27,827 bases of DNA from Larix sibirica (taxonomy: Eukaryota; Streptophyta; Pinopsida; Pinales; Pinaceae). Shown piece after piece: positions 12,102-20,574 of the stretch; the stretch's first letter is position 1; the number at the start of each line of letters is the position of its first letter. The notes below the pieces were generated by a model, which saw only the letters and a list, made by a program, of their open reading frames with translations, was not told where the DNA came from and made no database searches. Location: positions 21,501-49,327 of the forward strand of contig NWUY0300029611.1 in the NCBI GenBank assembly GCA_004151065.3. The letters run 5' to 3'. The position numbers were made by a program, and so were the translations under genes.

Positions 12102-12265
12102 ATGTCTAGATTCGTCATTACCAATATGGCATCCCATTCGAACTTGTTATTGTTATAAAGAAAACAATTGACCCCCGATATCAATGTCTAGATTCGTCAT
12201 TACCAATATGGTATCCCATTCAAACTTGTTATTTTTTATAAAGAAAACAATTGACCCCTGATAGA
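12102..12265 (+). repeat. 82-bp tandem duplication inside element A
   Basis: Bases 12102-12183 and 12184-12265 are near-identical copies with an 82-bp period. The few clear differences are mostly C-to-T or G-to-A, two of them at CpG sites (TTCGAAC/TTCAAAC and CCCCGAT/CCCTGAT). The period is not a multiple of three, so the duplication itself shifts the gag-pol frame. Confidence 0.85.
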
Positions 12266-12544
12266 TGGACCACTTCATATTCCATAATATAATGTTGAAC
12301 CCATCCTGAAGGTACCAAACATGCCTTTGCATCACATGGCACATAAAAGAAATGCAAGGGTTTTCAAAAACTATAATGTTGTGGGAAACATGGCCCAATC
12401 CCCATTGCCATGTCTACCTTAGAAATCCTACAAAATTGCTCGTCGCAGAATAAATTTTTATTGGCTACTTTGGGTGTGGTTGATCCTTCTAATGTTGGCT
12501 TGATTTCTTTTGACCTATATAGAACAAAACCACATATCACTTCC

Positions 12545-12850
12545 TCAGATGCATTTCATGTTCATGCTACCATCAATAATTGTATCATCCATTGTTGCAT
12601 CATTGACAAAGGGGCATCCACTTGCATCATGTGTATCCATATTATAAAATGTTCCCATTGAAATCGTTGTCAAGACTATTTTGATTGACATTGAAGTTCT
12701 TGATGCTTAGTTGAAATACAAAATCCTCTTGGGTTGTAATTACATGTATGCTATGAAATTCATCATCTCTACCATTTTTCATCTTGTGATGTTCCCCCAT
12801 AACAAAAAAATTGTGAGATTGGATCAACTCACTTATAATGACAAAAAAAT
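12545..12850 (+). pseudogene. Ty3/gypsy aspartic protease of element A
   Basis: This protease would cleave the Gag-Pol polyprotein. The first part, in the frame at 12410-12661, reads HATINNCIIHCCIIDKGAST, where the active-site loop D(T/S/E)G appears as DKG (12604-12612). After a deletion and frame change, the second part reads VPIEIVVKTILIDIEVLDA, a TAG, then KYKILLGCNYMYAMKFI and VMFPHNKKIV plus DQLTYND. This carries the family's ILLG strand and the PHNGKIVTIDQLTY-type tail. The segment between the active-site loop and the second part is missing, so the fold is incomplete. Lineage members often read DEGAS at the active site, so the substitution here is probably E-to-K. Confidence 0.65.
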
Positions 12851-12859
12851 ATTGCTAAT

Positions 12860-13400
12860 ATTGCTAATGTTTTACCAGCAATCAAGGCAACCTCTATATG
12901 CCTTCATTCATTGAAGTGGGTCCTAGAATATTCTAATGCCTCTCTTTGATTGGTAGTTTTCATGGGCCAGCACCTGACATCCCTTAATAGGGAATGTATC
13001 AGATGTGCACCATCACATAAAAAACCTCATCATCTCAACCAAATAGTCAACCTTCTTCTTCTCAACATGCCAACAATGGGAAAGATCACCTATAATCCAA
13101 ATCTATTTCCTATTTCCACCCCATGGGAATTGTAGGGAGCCATGTGATGGAAAATCTAAACCTCCCATGACTTATTTTAGGTCTCTCAATCTGGTACCAC
13201 ACACCACCCAAACTAACACCTATCCCCCAAATTGGTTTTAAAACCTGTTCAACCAATTGGTACATCCAATGCCCCAACTCACATGGTAAATAGGAGCCTA
13301 ATAATCTTTCCCAACCTAACCCAAGCATGAAAAGGATGGGAGAACTGCCCCTTTGGACCTTGCTTATATAACCATTCAACTAATTGCACCAAAGAAGTCC
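12860..13400 (+). pseudogene. Degenerate linker region of element A
   Basis: Behind the protease, fragments such as GQHLTSLNRE (about 12965) and a Pro/Asn/His/Ser-rich stretch lie in alternating frames. This is the type of low-complexity linker seen between protease and RT in this lineage. There is no catalytic motif. The minus-strand frame at 13110-13379 is a shadow. Confidence 0.4.
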
Positions 13401-13409
13401 CCAATACCT

Positions 13410-13451
13410 TGTGATATATGTGATATTCTCAGCCACACCACCTATCAATGT
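13410..13451 (+). other. CCHC zinc knuckle downstream of the protease (intact spacing)
   Basis: CDICDILSHTTYQC has perfect CX2CX4HX4C spacing, with all four ligands present, in the plus frame at 13353-13553. It lies after the protease segment of element A rather than in gag. Confidence 0.65.
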
Positions 13452-13584
13452 CTAGAGCTTGGTTTCTTACAAATCCATATCCACATAGGATTGGATAATA
13501 GTGATAAATCCGTCCTTGTGGTTCAAATTACCCTTACTAATGCTACCAAATAACATATCAAATACATTATGCACCAATCATCCT

Positions 13585-13626
13585 TCTGCATTATGTGGTA
13601 TCTACGACCATTATTCACATAATTGT
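13585..13626 (+). other. Second zinc knuckle after the protease, first Cys replaced by Ser
   Basis: SALCGIYDHYSHNC keeps the knuckle spacing, but the first ligand is Ser (TCT at 13585-13587). It pairs with the knuckle at 13410 across a linker of about 45 residues, with a frame change between them. Confidence 0.55.
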
Positions 13627-13889
13627 TTTGAAGTTTCAGCATTTTGAACAACCTTGGAAAAGATAAACCTACAATCAATTGAACCACAAGTAATGGTGAT
13701 AAAAGAGGTACCTCCCCCCGACAACCCAAATGAGGGTATAATATCCATCTATTACATTTACACATTGATTGGATCATTATAGTTGGAGCCACCATTGGAT
13801 TCATGCGACATCCCTACTAGATGTACCTCACCTAAATCGTCATCTTATTCATGCCCATTGACGTCTGATCTTCTAGACTTCTCTATGCC

Positions 13890-13970
13890 CTCTTAATTAT
13901 GATGAAGAAATTATCGAAGCTTTGACTAATCCCGACTACCCATGGGATGATATGCACCATCATCACATTT
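13890..13970 (+). pseudogene. Pre-RT linker motif of element A (DYPWDDMHH)
   Basis: The plus frame reads YDEEIIEALTNPDYPWDDMH from about 13896, followed by HHHILFL. This matches the conserved 'PDYPWDDMHHRSYFLP' linker that in plant Ty3/gypsy polyproteins precedes RT. It is the last recognisable part of element A; downstream sequence belongs to element B on the other strand. Confidence 0.6.
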
Positions 13971-14059
13971 TATTCCTTAGTACACCAAGAATCACTAGTG
14001 GTAGATATAGGACAAACCTCTCTTTCAAGCAGCGTTTGTTCTTGTTAGGAGTCAAATTG

Positions 14060-14512
14060 CATCTGAGGAGTAGAGGTCGATTCATAAGCTAATTTGCAGA
14101 GGCCTTGAACTTTAACCACATTTGATGGTTTAATATCCAAATCATATTCTTGGAGAGCAGTCATCCAGTGAGCTCATTTCTCCCCGAGCTCTTTTTGAAC
14201 CAACAGGTTCCTCACTTCTGAATAAGGAACTATGACAGTTGTCTTAGATTTCAACAAGTAAGATCGGAAGTGTTTGACTGCCTTAAAGACAACAAAGGAT
14301 TGCTTATCAACTTCTGGGTAGTTCAACTATGGTCCCTTAAGAGCAGAACTCATGAAAGAGATTGGACGCTTGTCTCCATCTTGGTTTTTCTGTAACAAGA
14401 CAGCCGCATATGATAAATCAGATGCAAAAGTATATAAAATGCAATCTCTAGAAAAACCAGGAGTCGCTAAAGAAGGAGCTTCTGCAATAGCTTCCTTAAT
14501 TATACAAAAATC
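14060..14512 (-). pseudogene. Ty3-type RNase H (gRNH, connection-like) of element B
   Basis: Following the RT thumb, the minus strand reads CILYTFASDLSYAAVL, then ISFMSSALKGP, a TAG (about 14324), NYPEVDKQSFVVFKAVKHFR and SYLLKSKTTVIVPYSEV, and ends LGEK, stop, AHWMTALQEYDLDIKPSNV. This is the Ty3/gypsy RNase H fold in the usual place after RT. The first catalytic Asp (TDAS in canonical Ty3 elements) is Phe here (TFASD), so the domain probably lacked nuclease activity even in its recent ancestors and may serve as a structural connection, the real nuclease being the upstream aRNH. That last step is inference. Confidence 0.7.
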
Positions 14513-15293
14513 CTATTTTTCTACATCTCCCCATTTAAATTCAACATATTTTTTAATCATATTTTGCAAAGGTCCAACAATATCTAAAAATCCAGGGACA
14601 AATCTGCACACAAAATTTGTCTTTCCTAATAAGGATTGCATTGTTTTTTTGGAGAAAGGATAAGTAATTTTTAGAATTGTCGAGGTCCTTTCTGGATCTA
14701 TTTTCATACCTTATTTGGACACAACAAAACCAAGCATTTTACCTTATGTGAAAAAAAATATAGATTTCTTGGGATTTAGGGAAACACCATACTTCCTACA
14801 TCTATCAAATACCTTTTTTAAATGGAAAATATGACCCACCCTCTCCTTGGAAAAGATGGTAATGTGATCAAGGTAAACAACAACTGCATGACTAATCAGA
14901 CCCATGAAAGAAACATCCATCACTCTTTGAAATGTTTCCCCAACATTAATCAACCTAAAGGGCATTTTACGATATGCATACGTCCCCCATGGCGTCCTGA
15001 ATGTGGATATAAGTTTATCAGGTTGTGCAACAAGCACCTGGTTATAACCAGGAAAACCATCTAATAAAGAGATCATTTCTGAACCAACAACTTGTTGCAA
15101 TACCTGCTCCATAGGAGGGTCAGGGTAATTTTCTTTGTCATATGCCCTATTCAAGTTACGAAAGTCAACATACAACCGTATGTTTCTGTTTTTTCTTCCT
15201 AACTGGGACTAAATTTGAAACCCATTAACTATGCCTTACAATGAAGATAATCCTAGCAACTAATAATTTGTTAAGTTCACTCTTTACTAATGG
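14513..15293 (-). pseudogene. Reverse transcriptase of element B, YLDD changed to YLDH
   Basis: RT copies element RNA into DNA. It reads SELNKLLVARIIF, WVSNLVPVRKKK (about 15260-15190), then after a frame change YVDFRNLNRAYDKENYPDP, SLLDGFPGYNQVLVA, TFRTPWGTYAYRKMPFRLIN, FQRVMDVSFMGLI and VVVYLDHITIFSKE, and a thumb region DPERTSTILKITYPFSKKTM with SLLGKTNFVCRFVPGF. All RT motifs are present in order at the usual family length. The catalytic box, normally YLDD, is YLDH, with His encoded at 14866-14864, so this copy is inactive. MPFRLIN also departs from the usual MPFGLIN. Stops separate the thumb (14707-14513) from the palm. Confidence 0.85.
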
Positions 15294-15898
15294 CTATAGG
15301 TTGGGATGCAATTTTCCCAATTTCTGCTGAAAAGGATTTGACTGTGGTTTTAAAGGAATGACATGCTGACTAATGTTTGGATCAAAAGTTTTCAGCTCAT
15401 CGTAAGTCCAAGCGAATACATCTCTGTATTCCTTGAATAACTTAATAAATATTGATTTATCTTGAGGAGTGCAATGTGAACCTAAGTTGATATTTTTGGG
15501 GTCATTTTCTGTACCTAAATTAATTATCTCAAACTGCATGCTTGAGTTGTTTGTTTTGCAATTAGTTCGATTTTTTAATTTGTCATGTATGTCGAAAAGT
15601 TTTTCAAATTTAAGAGCATATTTGGGCACGGAATATACATTTTGGAATGCATCATTTACTGAAAGATGAGGATTTATTATCGAAAAATCACACATATTTT
15701 CATCATGTGTTATTTCATCAATCACAGAGTCCCGAAATGTATCGTTCAGCGTGAGAAAATCGATCAATTGTTCATCGGAATAAAAAACTTGCCAGTTAAC
15801 AATATTATCAGGAATTGATGAACGAAAGATCAATTCTATTAAAAAAACATTAGATAAATATCCCTTAGATGGTATGAGCCTAGATGCCACATTGGCTA
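15294..15898 (-). pseudogene. Linker between aRNH and RT of element B
   Basis: This is the tail of one long frame. It starts inside the aRNH C-terminus (ADLLANVASRLIPSKGYL), continues through ELIFRSSIPDNIVNWQVFY and DTFRDSVIDEITHDENMC, then FEIINLGTENDPKNINLG, and ends KEYRDVFAWTYDELKTFDP, IPLKPQSNPFQQKL. The last part is the classic approach to RT in plant Ty3/gypsy polyproteins, so aRNH, linker and RT are one polyprotein in a fixed order rather than two fragments placed together by chance. The middle 120 or so residues have no function I recognise. Confidence 0.75.
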
Positions 15899-16322
15899 AC
15901 AAGTCAGCCTCCTGATTAATATATCTAGGGATATAATTAATGTTGAAGGCCTCAAATTAAGAGATAAGGTTCCATAACTCAGCCTGGTAGTTATTGAGAT
16001 GAACATAATTACAGTGGATAGCGTTTTTTACTTGTTTGATCATAATTTCAGAATCGCCGAAAACTATTAGAACCTTGATGTTTATATCCAACACCTTTCT
16101 AAGTCCTTGGATTAATGCCACATATTTTGTAGTATTATTGGTGCACTTAAACTCTAATCTACAGGCTAAAAACACTTTATTACTTTTTAGGTCTATGAGT
16201 AGACAACCAGAACCTGCACCTTCGTTAGATCGAGACCCATCAAAATACCAAAACCAAATTTGATTATCTACATCATTTACATTATTTACAATGATGACAA
16301 AATAAGGAACAAGAAATGACAT
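15899..16322 (-). pseudogene. Archaeal/plant-type RNase H (aRNH) located upstream of RT in element B
   Basis: The minus frame reads IWFWYFDGSRSNEGAGSGC, FLACRLEFKCTNNTTKYVAL, IQGLRKVLDINIKVLIVFGD and SEIMIKQVKNAIHC. After one TAA (15959-15957) it continues EAFNINYIPRYINQEADLLA. These are the hallmarks of an RNase HI of the archaeal/plant type: FDGS..GAG, TNNTxEYxAL, GDS and AD near the end. Catalytic Asp 1 (FDGS), Asp 3 (GDS) and the final Asp (EAD) are present, but the Glu of TEYEA is Lys (16127-16125) and the second Glu is Val. The domain sits between protease and RT. It would digest the RNA strand of the hybrid during reverse transcription. Confidence 0.8.
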
Positions 16323-16846
16323 AAGTCAGACTGCTTAAGAAGATCTAAACATGGTGATTTTTCATCCTGAAAATTTCCAAAGAACATATAGAAACCAAAG
16401 TTCCCAAGAATATTTTCAGTAAACATAACGGGTTCATGAGAGTCATTTAAATCAGTCACCGTATGTTTCAAATATATTTCCCTATTGACCCTGATCTTTT
16501 TTGGCTTACCATTTAGTGGTAGCCAAATGTGTGACCAGTCAGTTTGAAAATACCCCTTGAGCTGCTCGGGCCAATCTCTGCTGAGAAATAGCCCGTAAGC
16601 TTCCAGAATATCGACCACTACAATATCAATTGTTTGATGTACCTGAGAATTGGAATAAAGTCTAATTAAAACTTGTTTCAGTTCTCCTAACACCCTAACC
16701 TTGGAGCGACCCCATTGTATGATTTGAGTTTCAGACGGTGTAAACTTAGCATTCAGTTTCCTGTAAACTGAAAGGGGCATTACATTAGAAGATGTGCCTG
16801 AATCTACCATACAACCGTGAATGTTTTTGTTGAATATTTCAAACAT
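16286..16846 (-). pseudogene. Aspartic protease of element B, active site DSG intact
   Basis: The frame reads FEIFNKNIHGCMVDSGTSSN, VMPLSVYRKLNAKFTPSE, LGELKQVLIRLYSNSQVH, IVVVDILEAYGLFLSRDW and GYFQTDWSHIWLPLNGKP, then KHTVTDLND. D-S-G-T (Asp at 16804-16802) is the catalytic loop of a retropepsin, and DILEAYGLFLSRDW is the strand that normally ends in LLGRDW. The element needs it to process Gag-Pol. The frame ends at 16286 after overlapping the aRNH frame, which begins in a different phase at 16322, so a frameshift separates them. I see no readable continuous join to gag upstream, because frames change in 16850-17015. Confidence 0.8.
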
Positions 16847-17447
16847 GAGGAGAAAATGTGGGGTAGTTGAGCGAGACTTTTTTCCTATCGAGGCGACATT
16901 AACTGTTGATTGATTTTTTTTTCTGCATTAGGAGCAACAACTGTATTAGTTGCAGGAGGATTACCCTTACCTTTTTTGGTTGAATTATCAAATTGATTAT
17001 GAAAAATCATATCCTTTATTGGGAGCAATTTATACAGATCATATAAGGCTCGATATTAGGCTTTAATCTCTTCATGTCCTCAATGGGATCATAATAAATG
17101 GCATGCAACACTGGTTTGTCCACAACAATATTATTTTTATGACTGGTGGGAGGGTTTTGACCCTGTTGAGATGTGGCAGTAGCAGGAGTCTCTGAAGGAA
17201 CCAGACCTTTGCTCCTTGTATTATATGTGTGTTGATTGGTATTAATAGCTAGTAATTCAGAATCATATTCATATCCGATTACATACCGGTAGTGACCTAT
17301 AGTTTGCGGTGAATCCTCATTATCATGATCCATGATTTCAGCCTCAGTTTTATCTGTTTGTTCCTCTAACTTATCTTTCCTATCCAAATATTGTTCTGAA
17401 CTAAGAACTAAATATCTCAGGGCATTCACTAAGTCATCTGCAGTCAT
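16847..17447 (-). pseudogene. Gag C-terminal / gag-protease linker of element B
   Basis: A 143-codon frame (17447-17016) reads MTADDLVNALRYLVLSSEQY, then an acidic Asp/Glu/Lys/Thr-rich stretch, INTNQHTYNTRSKGLVPSE, TPATATSQQGQNPPTSHKN and VLHAIYYDPIEDMKRLKPN. In the lineage, a Thr/Ser-Arg-Ser-Lys motif (NTRSKG here) with Pro/Ala/Gln-rich surroundings joins gag to protease, and a 'YD.....K..' segment leads into the protease. I see no zinc knuckle in this stretch. From 17015 to 16847 the frame changes more than once. Confidence 0.6.
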
Positions 17448-18240
17448 ACCTTCTGCTGGATGAACTTGTTTATTAGGTTAGGGGGAAATTTCTTCTAAGA
17501 AATGGATGGTAAGAATATCTGGCATTGCGCCGGAGGTCAATGATGTTTCCCAACTCGATATTCTACTATTCTTTCTTAATCACAAGAGTTTTATTAGGAG
17601 TTTCAGTTCTTTTCATGGAAGAAGAAGGTCAGGAGTATCCTTTAGACTCAACTTGTCCTTTTCGACAAGAATTGCCTCATCAAATGTTTCCTATAAAGTA
17701 GATTTGCGATTCCTATTGACCCACATAGCAGTATTGGGTGGTAAAGCTTTGACATAGTATGCTACAACTAGATTTTCAGTAGGCATAACGTCCACAAGGA
17801 TCTTGTTCTTTAGTGTTAAAAAATATTTGGTTGAAATCCCTAATCTTTTCTTTTGGATCCATGCGTATTCTGGACAGTTCCATGATAAAAAAATCATGGG
17901 GTCTTATCATCCCCAAATGTTTTAAGGAAATCCCTCTCAAATTGATCCCACGAGGTTATATTGCGAGGTGGTTGAGCAAAGTACCATGTGGAAGCTTTGC
18001 CTTCAAGGGTACAGGGAAAAAGTTTGCATACTACATCCTCATGGATAACACTTTTCAACTTGATTTTTAAAATAAAGCGTTTGATATGATCATTAGCTGG
18101 ATGATTATCGTTGGGATCAAACTTTGGGAGCCATTTTTCTGGATTTTTGGGTAAATCATGTTGTTGACCTAGGATGGCTACAACATCTTGATCCATCCAA
18201 GGAGTATTTTGATTATGGTTCAGATTCCATCCATGTGAGG
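17448..18240 (-). pseudogene. gag: Gag core (capsid) of element B
   Basis: The frame 18196-17894 reads MDQDVVAILGQQHDLPKNPE, KWLPKFDPNDNHPANDHIKR and KSVIHEDVVCKLFPCTLEGK, then ASTWYFAQPPRNITSWDQFE and RDFLKTFGDDKTP. This is the retrotransposon gag (capsid) domain: LPKF, HIKRF, EDVVCKLFP(x)TLEGKA(s)TWYF, and W..FE..FL..FG. It continues after frame changes as FLTLKNKILVDVMPTENLVV and AYYVKALPPNTAMWVNR (17897-17691), then ETFDEAILVEKDKLSLKDTP near 17685-17620. It would form the particle shell. Stops and frameshifts show decay; domain order and spacing are normal. Confidence 0.75.
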
Positions 18241-18810
18241 GTTTTCTTTTGATTATGAGGAAGAATGCTTTGAAGACTCACTACCTGATGAACTTCCTGA
18301 AGGGGAATCAAGAGGAGAAGGAGTTAGGCCAGAATCTCCTACCCCTAAATTGGGTTGAGGTGTCCGAACTAAGTAAAAATCTGATGGGACCCCTTGTGGT
18401 TCTAATTGATCTTCCACGATATTACTTGGATCATTAGGAGAAATATTTTCTATATGAGGTGTAGCAGTATTTGTGTCAATCAACTGTGAATTGATCTTAG
18501 CACTGAGAGCTCTACACCGATCCAATTTTTCGTTAAGGGTCCTAGTTTGATCAATTATGGCTTGTGTTATTGATATCAAATCCCGCTAATTCTAAGCCAA
18601 TTGATCTAGCTCAGAATTGGGATGTAATGGGGTGTTAAAAATTTGGCTTTGTTCACCATGAATAAATTGTGGGAAAGGTGTAGTGGGAGATTGAAATTCA
18701 GTTTCAACAAGGATATCTAATGATAGAGCTGCAGTCGATCATCAGAGAGTGATAATTGGGGAAAGGGTGGGAGGAGGTTTATTATGATCACATTTATCCA
18801 TTAAGAGCTT
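18241..18810 (-). pseudogene. Gag N-terminal region and leader of element B
   Basis: The frame 18579-18253 reads MISITQAIIDQTRTLNEKLD and CRALSAKINSQLIDTNTATP, then a Pro/Ser-rich stretch (LTPSPLDSPSGSSSGSE). A short helical N-terminus followed by low-complexity linker fits the start of gag in this lineage. The first TAA-free start cannot be fixed because the frame to the PBS (18816) contains stops. Confidence 0.5.
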
Positions 18811-18815
18811 GATTT

Positions 18816-18832
18816 CCCTCCTTCTAGCGCCA
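18816..18832 (-). other. Primer-binding site candidate of element B
   Basis: On the minus strand this reads TGGCGCTAGAAGGAGGG, beginning with the TGG that pairs with the CCA end of a tRNA. It lies 5 bases inside a possible LTR end (…AACGTCA, with TG/CA end at 18838-18839) and upstream of gag. The class of plant PBS starting TGGCGC is common in large Ty3/gypsy elements. The exact tRNA is not identified. Confidence 0.5.
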
Positions 18833-19615
18833 TTTTTTGACGTTACAAATGTGTATTGTCGTCAACAAGGAGGACTTGACTCGATCCAGGGGTATTTAAG
18901 CAACCCCAAGTCTTTGAAACGGTCAAACCTCATGGGTTTTATGGCTCCTTCAGTTGATATTATTTCTAACTCAATAATTGGACTAAAGGAAGTACAAGGG
19001 CCTATGGATATTATATACACTCATTTAACAATTAGAAATGATATATACACAGGAAATAAGTTGAATCTTGACTTGATACAAATGTACACCTCAACATAGG
19101 GATCCCATGTAACTTGATTTACTCTGCAGAGTGGTTTTCAAACAAAAATATGCTATAAAGGCTGTGACAAACAAGCTAAATATTAAATAATATTAAATTC
19201 TATGAACATTAAAATTTCATCTAATCACACACATACTTCAGATGTACTAAAAATAGAATATCCATTAATACATATTCACTGCATCAAATCTTCACAATAT
19301 AGTAATATAGTCACTCTTTAAATTTACACTTGAAAGTAAAGAATCAAATCTAAAATACCTATTAATTTCTAATATTGATCAAGATATTAATTAAAGAGAT
19401 GGAATCAATTATTTATGATATAAGAAAATAATACTATGTTATTTCTCACACACAGAAAATTCTAGCATATGAATATATAACAAAGATGAAACAATTACCG
19501 ATAGATATCAAATAACTAATTGAGACTTTCGCTTATAACAAAATTAATTGATCTATAATTCTAAACGAGCAACACAGTGCAAATGAATACACGATCATTA
19601 GTTTAATTAGAGAAA

Positions 19616-19675
19616 ATATGCTAACTAATTAAAAATACAACTAATTAAAAATATGCTAACTAATTAAAAATACAA
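19616..19675. repeat. 35-bp-spaced tandem repeat of an ACTAATTAAAAATA motif
   Basis: A 25-nt segment at 19616-19640 is repeated exactly at 19651-19675, with a partial unit (CTAATTAAAA) between. It is a small tandem expansion inside the AT-rich LTR/UTR-like DNA. Confidence 0.7.
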
Positions 19676-20391
19676 CCATATATTCAAAATGCTTAATGAA
19701 TCATCAAGCATGATACCGAGATCAAATCAAGCTAACAACAAGTAGATAAATGCAGCGAGACTAACAATTATGAAATGTGAAATAAACAATAATAACTACT
19801 GACTATCGATGAAAATCAAATAATGAGACACTTGTATAGTTTGAGTGACAAATCTAAATAGAGACAAGATTGTTTACCACAAACCCCACAAATATAACGA
19901 CATTAATAATAAAATCAAAGCATGAAAAACATATAGAAAATTTCATAAATGTTAATCACGATGATTTTATAAACATAAAGAGTCATTAAGTCTGTAATAA
20001 TCATTTAGCATTCCCCAACAGAACCTCCCTCTCCATAATTTCAAACCCATTATTTATAATAAAGGTTCACATCTAATACTAGGTAGGAGAATCGAATATC
20101 CAAAATTTTGAAATGTTAAAGATTGTCTTATCCCCTACTTATCTCAAATGATTAACAAACTATAGCAGCTTTACAAAAGGGAACAACGATATGTTCAAGG
20201 AAAATAGACCAAAGAGTAATTCCTGATCTTACAGGCGTAAAATTTAGCAATATCCCCATATACAGAATCGTTTGTTTCCAACTAGAACCATTTGATTGAA
20301 AGCAGCTCCATCGTAACTTCCACAGTGTTTCATTTTGAGATAAACAAGGGATAAAATATTAAAACAAGAATGAAATATAAAATATTGAAAT

Positions 20392-20428
20392 GAAGTAGTT
20401 GCAGAATCTTCGATTCTGCAGCTACTTC
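20392..20428. other. 37-nt near-perfect hairpin
   Basis: Two 17-nt arms (20392-20408 and 20412-20428) are reverse complements except for one position, which still pairs as G-U. The loop is three bases (TTC). The stem is GC-mixed in otherwise AT-rich DNA, and the unrelated flanks make chance unlikely. Confidence 0.85.
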
Positions 20429-20574
20429 TCATAAAAACAAACATGTAGGGATAAACTAATAAATAAAATAAAATAAAAATAAAAATAAATAAAATAAGCT
20501 ACATTTAACCAACAGTAAAGCATGATGCAAAACAATATATAAAACAAACTAAAGCGTAAACTCATGACCTCAAT

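Larger units (their letters stand above)
10250..13970 (+). mobile_element. Element A: truncated Ty3/gypsy retrotransposon (gag, protease, pre-RT linker)
   Basis: A decayed plant Ty3/gypsy element on the plus strand. In order it contains a Pro/Ile-rich gag leader, gag core, a degraded zinc knuckle, an internal 82-bp tandem duplication, an aspartic protease in two frames, two further zinc knuckles, and a pre-RT linker motif. RT, RNase H, integrase and the 3-prime LTR are absent, because homology ends at about 13970, where minus-strand element B begins. No 5-prime LTR or PBS is recognisable. The gag, protease and linker motifs match a common plant lineage whose gag carries motifs such as DLIYAQ and whose linker carries DYPWDDMHH (from memory of the family). 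Confidence 0.75.
13980..18832 (-). mobile_element. Element B: Ty3/gypsy retrotransposon with an extra RNase H before RT, 3-prime truncated
   Basis: Read on the minus strand, the order is PBS (18832-18816), gag, a long gag C-terminal/linker region, aspartic protease, archaeal/plant-type RNase H (aRNH), linker, RT, Ty3-type RNase H, then truncation at about 13980. Integrase and 3-prime LTR are missing. Two RNase H domains mark it as related to the plant Tat-type dual-RNase-H elements, but the aRNH lies upstream of RT instead of after the first RNase H. The reading frame is broken at a handful of points (gag stops, a gag-to-protease shift, a protease-to-aRNH shift near 16286-16322, TAA at 15959-15957, RT start), so the copy is dead but still well readable. 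Confidence 0.82.
18838..20574 (-). other. Putative 5-prime LTR / untranslated DNA of element B
   Basis: About 1.7 kb of very AT-rich DNA without coding frames lies between the PBS and the minus-strand ORF that ends at about 20575. On the minus strand the right-hand end next to the PBS reads …TAACGTCA. The outer LTR boundary (a minus-strand TG start) could not be fixed, and no second copy is in the window for comparison. It contains a 35-bp repeat, the 37-nt hairpin at 20392-20428 and an AAATA-rich simple repeat at about 20458-20498. Confidence 0.35.

Noticed and set aside
14352-15064. Plus-strand frames of 80-103 codons across the RT region
   Set aside because: They are antisense shadows of element B's RT and RNase H, which match conserved motifs in order on the minus strand.
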